Below are positions 10,020 to 17,349 of a stretch of DNA of 36,586 nucleotides, one piece after another. The position numbers and the translations under genes are program-made. The stretch spans positions 1-36,586 of the forward strand of contig JAITLI010000090.1 of assembly GCA_031277975.1 (NCBI GenBank), read 5' to 3'. Origin of the DNA: Azoarcus sp. (GTDB taxonomy: Bacteria; Pseudomonadota; Gammaproteobacteria; Burkholderiales; Rhodocyclaceae). How positions within the stretch are numbered: the stretch's first letter is position 1; every line of letters begins with the position of its first letter. The notes under the pieces were generated by a model that was not told the DNA's origin, made no database searches, and was given only the letters and a program-made list of their open reading frames with translations.

Positions 10020-10230
10020 TTCGTCATTGCGAAAGCCTCTCCCATCGTCATTGCGAGGCGCGAAGCGCCGGGGCAATCCAGTGCGTTCCATCCGGCGCGC
10101 GAGCGCCGCTGATTGATCCGGGTGGATTTGCGGCTCGCCAAGGCGCTTCGGATGGTTGAACCGCTGCATGGATTGCCACGTCGCTGCGCTCCTCGCAATG
10201 ACGAGGTGGGAAGGCTTTCGCAATGACGAA
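10020..10230. repeat. MITE-like composite with ~40-bp near-perfect inverted ends enclosing a copy of the ~70-bp repeat
   Basis: Left arm 10020-10058 TTCGTCATTGCGAAAGCCTCTCCCATCGTCATTGCGAGG; right arm 10191-10230 is its near-perfect reverse complement; innermost 13 bp (10046-10058 / 10191-10203) are perfect. Confidence 0.8.
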
Positions 10231-10311
10231 GTGGAAGGGTTCGCGGGGCGGGGCGTGCGCAGGGGCGGATGGCAATCCGCCCGTCTGGCAAATCCCGCCT
10301 GCCTTGACGCC

Positions 10312-10374
10312 GTAAAACTGTAGTTTCAAGCCGTAAAACTGTAGTTTTAAACTATAAAACTGTAGTTTTGAACC
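10312..10374. repeat. Three tandem 21-bp units each containing the palindrome AAAACT-GT-AGTTTT
   Basis: gtaaaactgtagtttcaagcc / gtaaaactgtagttttaaact / ataaaactgtagttttgaacc. Confidence 0.9.
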
Positions 10375-10420
10375 GTGAAGGCCGACCCTCAAGGCAACCT
10401 TCCCATCCTTCCCCGTCATC

Positions 10421-10675
10421 ATGGTCAGGCGATATGCCACCACTTGGGCGCGCGACCTGCAAGGCCGCATCGTCGCCAGGGTGACGCCCGACGGCGCGAT
10501 GACCGCCTACGAATTCGACAGCGCCGGACGGCCAGCCGCCGCCAGCCCCAAGCGCGAACGGATGGATTTTGCGCAGGAGGAGAGCGGCAAGACGATTTAT
10601 TTCTGTGTGCGCTATGAGAACGCCAAGGGGGAGCCGGGGCCGTGGGGGCCGATCTTCTCGGCGGTGATTCCGTGA
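10421..10675 (+). pseudogene. Rhs/YD-repeat-like fragment with an unrelated-looking C-terminal segment (small ORF or remnant)
   Basis: ARDLQGRIVARVTPDGAMTAYEFDSAGRPAAASP resembles a YD repeat; continues into GKTIYFCVRYENAKGEPGPWGPIFSAVIP. Confidence 0.45.
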
Positions 10676-10761
10676 GGGGTCGGGAAACGAAACGCCGCGC
10701 ACTTCGTCATTGCGAAAGCCTCCCCCTGCCTCGTTATCGCGAGGCGCGCCGCGACGCCGGT

Positions 10762-11247
10762 TTATCGTTCTTCCCGAATCTCCACGCCGCCTGTCTCCAT
10801 ATCCCATTGCGCGCGTATCACCATATCTATTGGATAAGGCTCGAACCAGTAGGTCGCTTCGATCCGGAAATGGGCGCGGTTGTACAGAGCGGCGTCATCT
10901 CCGTGGGCGATGGTGACTCTCAGCGATTTTTCCAGTATGCGCGGCTCGAAACAGGTGATGGCATTTTTGATTCCATCGGCCACGGCGCCGAGGTCGGATT
11001 CGGACAGGCGCTCGCCCGCCAATGTCGGGATGCCGAAATTGATGACCGAGCGCTTGACGCGCGGGAATTCTTCCAGGGGCAGTTGCCCTTCGAGATTCGT
11101 GCAATTGAGCAGCCATGCCAGATCGCGCAATACCGTTTTCCGGAAGGCATTGCGACTCACCGCGCCACGGCTGTCCCGCGACAGCCTGTCCAGCAGCGCC
11201 GGCATGAACAAATCGCTCGCGCGGGTTTCGTTTCCAGGGCGGCTCAT
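10762..11247 (-). CDS. tssE: T6SS baseplate protein TssE (gp25-like)
   Basis: LFMPALLDRLSRDS...VLRDLAWLLNCTNLEG...VINFGIPTLAG; start at 11247 (MSRPGNET) gives an ATGA overlap with tagF; ORF track extends to 11277. Confidence 0.88.
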   Translation of the reverse strand: MSRPGNETRASDLFMPALLDRLSRDSRGAVSRNAFRKTVLRDLAWLLNCTNLEGQLPLEEFPRVKRSVINFGIPTLAGERLSESDLGAVADGIKNAITCFEPRILEKSLRVTIAHGDDAALYNRAHFRIEATYWFEPYPIDMVIRAQWDMETGGVEIREER

Positions 11248-11936
11248 GTCGCCACGCCTCCATTCATCAACAGGCAAAACAGGTCGTCATCGGGCGGGCC
11301 GCAGTGGATGATCTGCCTCGGCGGCAGTTTGGGCGCGGGCTCCGCCCACCAGAAGCTGCGGTCGGCGCGCTCGTTGAACAGCGCTGGAAGATCCGGCCAC
11401 GAAAACCATTCCTTGCAGGGCGACGAGGCTCCGTCGCTTATTCCCAGATCGCCGAGAATACCCGCCGTGGAATTGTCTCCGCCATCGCCATGGGTTTGCC
11501 GCTTCAGGGCGCCAAGCACATGGTCGACCGGCATGCGTTCGCCGATGACGCTCCGCAAGGCCGCGTCGATCCGGTACAGCCAGCGGCTGTCCGGCGGCAA
11601 GACCTTGTCGATGCCGCGCCTGTCGAGCGAACGCAAGGCCAGCAGCGGCGAATAGCGTCCGATCTTGTCGACGCTCGGCGCCAGGCAGCCGATCAGGGCG
11701 GATTTGTCCCATATGCCGGCGTTGATGGCGAAGTGCCAGACCGGGGAGACCTGGTAGACGTCCCGCCAATCCCCGGGCCGCGAGCGGGCAAGCGCCGCCA
11801 TGCCGGATGAGATCCATTTGTGGACGGTTTCCCGCAGGGACGGGGGCAATCCCCTGCCGGCGAAATCGCCGACTGAAGGCAGCTTGCCGAACCATCCCAT
11901 GTATTTGGAAGAGGCCAAAAAACCGAACATCCCCAC
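11244..11936 (-). CDS. tagF: T6SS-associated protein TagF/ImpM
   Basis: GWFGKLPSVGDFAGRGLPPS, DVYQVSPVWHFAINAG, DKIGRYSPLLAL. Confidence 0.92.
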   Translation of the reverse strand: MGMFGFLASSKYMGWFGKLPSVGDFAGRGLPPSLRETVHKWISSGMAALARSRPGDWRDVYQVSPVWHFAINAGIWDKSALIGCLAPSVDKIGRYSPLLALRSLDRRGIDKVLPPDSRWLYRIDAALRSVIGERMPVDHVLGALKRQTHGDGGDNSTAGILGDLGISDGASSPCKEWFSWPDLPALFNERADRSFWWAEPAPKLPPRQIIHCGPPDDDLFCLLMNGGVAT

Positions 11937-11940
11937 CGGC

Positions 11941-12726
11941 TCACGCCTCCAGTGCTTTCCGCGCCAGGATGCGCGTCGTTATTTCTTCGCGTTCGCCGAC
12001 CCATACCGCCAGGGCGCTGTAGTTGTCCTGATCCTCCGCGTCCGCCCCGGCGATTTCGCGCGCCATGGCGTCCAGCCATTGCTCGGGGGAGGCCGCCTGC
12101 TGCAAGGCCGCTTCCATGACTTCTTCGCTGGCGCTCTCCCAGAAGCCGTCGGAGCACAGCAGGAAAATGTCGCCGGACAGCAGGGCGAGAGGTTTGTCGC
12201 ATACGGCGCGCTCCGGTATTTCGCCGCTGCCCACCGCCGCGTACAGCATGTTCCGCTTTCTGTTGCCGCGTAACGCGCCATTGAACATGCCGGCGTCGAT
12301 CATGGATTGCAGGACGCTGTGATCGTGCGTCAGTATGCGCGAGCGCCCGCTGCGGAACAGGTAGATGCGGCTGTCGCCAAGATGGCTCCAGTAAGCGAGC
12401 GCGCGTTCGGTATCCAGCATCAGCGCCGCGATCGTCGTGTCCATCTCGGCGTATCGCGGGTGACGTTCGCGTGCGTCGCAGAGCGCGTTGCGCGCGACCG
12501 GAATCGCCGCGTTGATCGCCGCGCCGTCGACCGCGGGCGCGGCGGAAAAGAACGACAGCACATGCCGCACGGCGGTTTCCGCCGCGAGCGCGCCGCCTTC
12601 ATGGCCGCCGGCGCCATCCGCGAGCACGAAACAGCCCAGCGTTTCGTTGGCGCAAAAGCCGATGAAATCTTCGTTGTATTTCCGGCCTCCGCACTCGCTG
12701 CGCTGCGCCACCGACAACCGCATCAT
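11941..12726 (-). CDS. pppA: PP2C-family Ser/Thr phosphatase (PppA-like) of T6SS
   Basis: KYNEDFIGF, VLADGAGGHEGG, LLCSDGFWE motifs; T6SS context. Confidence 0.88.
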   Translation of the reverse strand: MMRLSVAQRSECGGRKYNEDFIGFCANETLGCFVLADGAGGHEGGALAAETAVRHVLSFFSAAPAVDGAAINAAIPVARNALCDARERHPRYAEMDTTIAALMLDTERALAYWSHLGDSRIYLFRSGRSRILTHDHSVLQSMIDAGMFNGALRGNRKRNMLYAAVGSGEIPERAVCDKPLALLSGDIFLLCSDGFWESASEEVMEAALQQAASPEQWLDAMAREIAGADAEDQDNYSALAVWVGEREEITTRILARKALEA

Positions 12727-14756
12727 GGTTTGTGCCTCCTTTCTTCCGGCTGTATCGCCGCAATCGCTTTTTCATAGGCTTCGAGAAAGGCCGCCCCGAA
12801 GAAAGCCTGGAAGTGATCGGCGGCGCGTTGCCGCGCGTCCTGGAAATGGCGTATGTAGGCATCCCACAAGCGGGCCTTGCGCCGTCGCGGCAATACGTTG
12901 TCGAGTCCGCGCTCCGCTTCTCCCTCGTCGATCAGCCTTGGATCGAAGCGATCCAGCACATGATTCAGGGCCGATTTCGTGCCGGAGACGATGCCTATCT
13001 GATGGGCGCGCAAATCGGCGAAAGCGTTCCGCACCGCTTCGACAGGCCCCATGAAGCCGGGGAAGGGCTTGCCCAGCAGGTACAGCAGCGCGACCTTGCC
13101 ATCCGGGGAGAATTTGAGCGGGTTATTGTCCTCCGGCGCGATCACGGTGACGTTCGCCCTGACCGCCTGCTTGACAATGGCCCTGCTGGCGATCATATCC
13201 ACCGTCCCCTGCACATAGCCGCGAAACAGCTGGCCAAGCATTTTCATGAAATCCTTGTCCAGCGCGGTACGATCGGGCAATTCGACCCCCAGCCCTTCGA
13301 TGAAGGCCGCGTAGAGTTCCCGCGTGTCCGCCTCCAGGGGCGTCCGCGCGGGTGATGTTCGCGGCGGCCGCGCGGGCGGCGGCTCTTCCGCGCACACCGC
13401 GACGGGGCGGGCGTCCGGCGCCGTGGACGCGGACGATCGCAGCGCCGCGCCGGAATCCGGCCAGGCGGGCGGGCCGCCAATATCGTCATCATGGATCGGC
13501 GCCGATATGCCGTTTCCGGCCGCCGCGGTCTCCGGCGCCCTGTCCGCCTCCGGCAAAACATTGCCATCAGGAGTGCCGCCATCCAGTCCGGTGATGAGCC
13601 GGTCTATTTCGTCCATGCTGCCCGCGCCAGCCGTCTCCGGGGCGGAATCAGCCGCGGCGGCTTCGCCCGGCTCCAGTCCGTCAAGAAGCCAGTCGATGTT
13701 CCCGTCATCGAGCGCGGGAAACGGCGCGCCGCCTCCCGGCAAGACAGCGCCGCCGGAAGCGGGACCCGGCTCGGCGATGAGGCGGTCTATCTCATCATTC
13801 ATGCCGGTCACATCTGGCGGCAAGGCGGGAGAAACGGGCGCGGGGGCGATTTCCGGCGGCGGATCGCCGGATGCCGGTTTTCCTCCCGCTTCCGGCAGGT
13901 GGAACAATCCGCCAAGTTCCGGGCCATGGGTCAGATCCATGCGCGCCACGTTCAGGGCCGCGCTCGCGCTTTTGCCGCCTTGCAGGATGTCATCGAACTC
14001 GCCGCCGCCGCCGCCGAACAGCGCCTCCAGGGGATCGAGGCCGCCGTCGCGGCGCAAACTGTTGTCCGCCTGGCCGGACAGCGGGTCGCGCAGCAATTCG
14101 CGCGTCATCGCCCCGGCGTCGCCGCCGCCGTTGATGAGCTCGTCGCCCTTGCCGTCGAGACTGCCCGGATCGATGCCGCGCTCGTTGAGCATCGGCATGG
14201 GATCGCCGCGAACGATCCGGGGGTCTTCCGCGAACAGAGCGGCGAGGTTTTCGTCTTCCGCGTCCGGCAGCGCGGTTTCCGCCCGCCGCGCCGCCGGGCC
14301 GGAACCCAGCAGGGAAGCCAGAAAATCGTCGCTCACCCCGTCCGGTTGTGCCGCGCCGGCGGGCGGCGGCGGCATGGCTGGCTCGCCTTTCCGGGGCTGC
14401 GCCACGTAACGCGCTTGCAGCACATACGCACCGATAATGATCTGAGCATGGTCCCGCAACAGGCACTCCATGCCGGGGCCAAGTTCCTGGCCATCGATGA
14501 ACGCGGGGTTTTTCTTGCTGACGTTGCGGACACGGTATATTCCCCGGGATTCGAGGCTGAATTGCAGGTGTTGGCGCGACACCGTGTTCGCCGGATCGGG
14601 CAGGATGATGGCGTTGTCCTCGTTCCGGCCGATCGTGCCGCTGGTGGAAATCGTGCCCGCGACCGGCATCACGGGGGCAAGACTGTTGTAGGTCAGCGCC
14701 TGGATTTCGAGCATTTTCATTCCTTCATTCACTTCTGGAGCGGATTTTCCGCTCAT
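12723..14756 (-). CDS. T6SS FHA-domain protein (Fha/TagH-like)
   Basis: N-terminal FHA: GTIGRNEDNAIILPDPANTVSRQHLQFS...VSKKNPAFIDG; long disordered linker; C-terminal region with LFRGYVQGTVDMIASRAIVKQAVR typical of T6SS FHA proteins. Confidence 0.9.
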   Translation of the reverse strand: MSGKSAPEVNEGMKMLEIQALTYNSLAPVMPVAGTISTSGTIGRNEDNAIILPDPANTVSRQHLQFSLESRGIYRVRNVSKKNPAFIDGQELGPGMECLLRDHAQIIIGAYVLQARYVAQPRKGEPAMPPPPAGAAQPDGVSDDFLASLLGSGPAARRAETALPDAEDENLAALFAEDPRIVRGDPMPMLNERGIDPGSLDGKGDELINGGGDAGAMTRELLRDPLSGQADNSLRRDGGLDPLEALFGGGGGEFDDILQGGKSASAALNVARMDLTHGPELGGLFHLPEAGGKPASGDPPPEIAPAPVSPALPPDVTGMNDEIDRLIAEPGPASGGAVLPGGGAPFPALDDGNIDWLLDGLEPGEAAAADSAPETAGAGSMDEIDRLITGLDGGTPDGNVLPEADRAPETAAAGNGISAPIHDDDIGGPPAWPDSGAALRSSASTAPDARPVAVCAEEPPPARPPRTSPARTPLEADTRELYAAFIEGLGVELPDRTALDKDFMKMLGQLFRGYVQGTVDMIASRAIVKQAVRANVTVIAPEDNNPLKFSPDGKVALLYLLGKPFPGFMGPVEAVRNAFADLRAHQIGIVSGTKSALNHVLDRFDPRLIDEGEAERGLDNVLPRRRKARLWDAYIRHFQDARQRAADHFQAFFGAAFLEAYEKAIAAIQPEERRHKP

Positions 14757-16138
14757 TCGCCGCGCAAGGTCGCGCGCTCGCCCGCTTCGATATCGAAGTC
14801 CGCCGCAAATGGCGCACCTCGCGGAGAGATGGCCTCCAGGCTGTGGCGGCCAGGCTGGATCGGAATCAGGCGATCCACGCCCATGATGCCGTCCGGAGCA
14901 AAACGCTCGCCGTCGATGATAACAGTAGCATCGCCCATGTTCCGGATCACCAGTTGCGCTGCTTCCACGTTGATCCTGTCGAAGGTCAGGGTGGGCGTCT
15001 TGCCGCCATTGAGCGGCAAGGGAGCGGTATCCCGCGCCGCCGCGGGGGAGGCGGGTGGGGCGGCATCGCGGCCTTTTTCAACGACCGGCGCGCCGCCCCC
15101 CGATACCAGCGCGCGGACATCCCCGCCCGGGGCGCAATCGCCGCACAGGATGATGCGGTCGCCGTTTTCCGCGGGGAAATCCGCCGAAAATGACGCCCCC
15201 GTCGACGAAGCACCCGCCGGAAACGCCCGCAATTTGTGATTGCCCGCCCGGATCGGCACGCCATCGCCCCGATCCGGCCCGACCCTTTCGTCATCGATGA
15301 ACACGACGAGTTCTCCCGTCCCGCGCAGCACCAGCCGCGGCGGCGCGCCATCACCGCTTTTCTCGAACGTCAGGGCGGGTATTTTCCGCGCCTCCGTGGA
15401 TGAGCGCGGCGCGGGCGTGGCCGGCGCGGGGTCTTTTCCGGCAACCGCCGCTGCCCGAACGTTAGCGGGTACTGCCTTGAGCGGCGTTTTGCATTGCCCG
15501 CGCAGCACGACGCGGTCGCCTTTTTCCACCTTGAGATCGGCGGAAAACGGCGGTTCATGCGGGCATTCGACCCGCAAATGATGACGGCCCGAGACAATCA
15601 GCCCGATGCGCCCCGCCCGCGTCACACCGCCCAGCCCGATCCTTTCGCCATCGACCAGCACGGCGGCGTTGTCCAGCCCCCGCACCGCCACTTGCGGCAT
15701 GTCCGCGTCGATGCGCTCGAACGACAGGGCGATCGTGCCATCATCGTTGGCGCCCATCTCCCTCGGCGGCGCATGTGCCGGCGTCAGCGCGCGCGCCGCG
15801 CCGTCCCTGGCGGCGCCCATTGCCGAATGTTCGATGCCGGAGACCGCCGCATTCATCGCGCCGCCCGCCGCCGCCGCCGGATCGCGCGCGGCCTCCGCCA
15901 CGGTAACGCCCGCTTCCTTCAGTTTGCCGGGGATCGCCGCCGACACGTTCTGTTCCATGGAAGCCAGATCGCTCATCACTTTCGCCGAGGCATCATTGGC
16001 CACCGCCTCGGGCGGCGAGTCGAAAAGCGTCGTGCAGGCAACGAGAAAGAGCGCCGGGCAGCACAGCGCCGCGCCGGCAAGTCTTCCAGCCTTATCGCGC
16101 AAGACGCGAAACAGCGATTCACCGCGTTCCATCATCAT
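14753..16138 (-). CDS. Predicted lipoprotein with three tandem PEGA-like repeats
   Basis: Lipobox-like LFLVAC; repeats around VLVDGERIG, VFIDDERVG, VIIDGERFA, each followed by a GRHxLR-like and FxADxxxExGDRxxLRG segment. Confidence 0.8.
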   Translation of the reverse strand: MMMERGESLFRVLRDKAGRLAGAALCCPALFLVACTTLFDSPPEAVANDASAKVMSDLASMEQNVSAAIPGKLKEAGVTVAEAARDPAAAAGGAMNAAVSGIEHSAMGAARDGAARALTPAHAPPREMGANDDGTIALSFERIDADMPQVAVRGLDNAAVLVDGERIGLGGVTRAGRIGLIVSGRHHLRVECPHEPPFSADLKVEKGDRVVLRGQCKTPLKAVPANVRAAAVAGKDPAPATPAPRSSTEARKIPALTFEKSGDGAPPRLVLRGTGELVVFIDDERVGPDRGDGVPIRAGNHKLRAFPAGASSTGASFSADFPAENGDRIILCGDCAPGGDVRALVSGGGAPVVEKGRDAAPPASPAAARDTAPLPLNGGKTPTLTFDRINVEAAQLVIRNMGDATVIIDGERFAPDGIMGVDRLIPIQPGRHSLEAISPRGAPFAADFDIEAGERATLRGE

Positions 16139-17316
16139 CTCCCCCGCGCACCCGATGGCGTAGGTGCGGCGGCGCCAGAATTCGTGTTTTCCCCTCCGGA
16201 AAACGCTATGAAAAACACCGTGACGAACAGCAGCAAGACCAAGAGCAGGATACTCCAGCGCATGACGGCATCGTTATCCCGCGATCCTTTCCCCGTCCCC
16301 GCGCCGCGCGCCTTCCGGATGTCCCCGCGCGGCGTGACAACAACGGAAGGCGCGCGCGCGGGCGTCAGGACAGGCGGTGCGGTTTCCTCCGCGGCATCCA
16401 GCAATGCCTGCCTGAACGCTTCGACGGTGCGCGGACGCTCCTGCGGCCGCACCGCCATCCCCGCGTCGATGATTTTCAACACCCCGGCGGGCAGCGCCGG
16501 CGAGGCGAACGCCGCCGCCAGCGGCTTGACCGTGTCCCGCATGATCCTGGCCACCGAGATACCCGGCATCGCGCCGCTGACGAGAAAATAGGCCACCACG
16601 GAAAGCGCGTAAATGTCCGTCCATGGCCCCAGTCCCGGCGCATTGTCGCTGCCGCCGCCGCTGCCGTATTGCTCGATCGGCGCGAAGCCCGGCTTGAGGA
16701 TGATCGTGGTCGGGTCCTCGCCCCCCAGTTCCGTGTGGCGCGCGGCACCGAAATCGAGCAATACCGGCATCTTGTTTTCCAGCATCAGGATGTTGTCGGA
16801 CGAGATGTCGAGGTGATAGCAATCCACCGAATGGATCTGCGCCAGCCCCCCCAGTACGGGGATCAGGATGGCGAGCAGATCTTCCGAACTTCTCGCCCGA
16901 TAGCCGGCGCGCACCATGTCGCGCAAGGTCGTGCCGCGGTAGTAGGGCATGACCATGTAGGCGGTGCCGTTGGCTTCGAGAAACCGCAGCACCGAGACCA
17001 GCGCGGGATGGCGGAAACGCGCCAGGATGTGCGCCTCGTTGACGAAACGCCGCATCCCCTTGACGAACAATTCGCGCCTGGCGGCAACCCTGACCTCCAC
17101 CTGCGCGCCACCGCCGCGCGCCGCGAGGCTGGCCGGCAGGTATTCCTTGATCGCCACTTCCCGGTCGAGGAAGGTGTCGTGCGCCAGATACACGATCCCG
17201 AAGCCGCCCTCGCCGATGACCGAACGAATGACGAATTCCTGCAAGCGCGTCCCGGCGGGCAGGGCGCTCATCGGAGCGGGCATTTCCGCCCCCCGCGCAT
17301 CAGCCGTATCGTTCAT
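16135..17316 (-). CDS. ppkA: T6SS-associated Ser/Thr protein kinase with C-terminal transmembrane segment (PpkA/Stk1-like)
   Basis: IGEGGFGIVYLAHD, VAIKEYLP, HLDISSDNIL, LLDFGAAR; TM WSILLLVLLLFVTVFFIAF. Confidence 0.88.
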   Translation of the reverse strand: MNDTADARGAEMPAPMSALPAGTRLQEFVIRSVIGEGGFGIVYLAHDTFLDREVAIKEYLPASLAARGGGAQVEVRVAARRELFVKGMRRFVNEAHILARFRHPALVSVLRFLEANGTAYMVMPYYRGTTLRDMVRAGYRARSSEDLLAILIPVLGGLAQIHSVDCYHLDISSDNILMLENKMPVLLDFGAARHTELGGEDPTTIILKPGFAPIEQYGSGGGSDNAPGLGPWTDIYALSVVAYFLVSGAMPGISVARIMRDTVKPLAAAFASPALPAGVLKIIDAGMAVRPQERPRTVEAFRQALLDAAEETAPPVLTPARAPSVVVTPRGDIRKARGAGTGKGSRDNDAVMRWSILLLVLLLFVTVFFIAFSGGENTNSGAAAPTPSGARGR

Positions 17317-17349
17317 GGCGAATCATCGCTCCCGCGCCGTCCCGGCCCT

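Noticed and set aside
9662-10291. 209-aa minus-strand ORF taken as a whole gene
   Set aside because: Only the segment around 9782-9916 looks like transposase; the upstream part is translation of the intergenic repeats (RxGNP / LPRRxAPRND-type products).
10312-10374. CRISPR array
   Set aside because: 21-bp units directly abut with no unique spacers and only three copies; no cas genes in the window.
13491-15239. 582-aa plus-strand ORF
   Set aside because: Antisense to fha and the lipoprotein gene, both supported by motifs and 4-nt overlaps.
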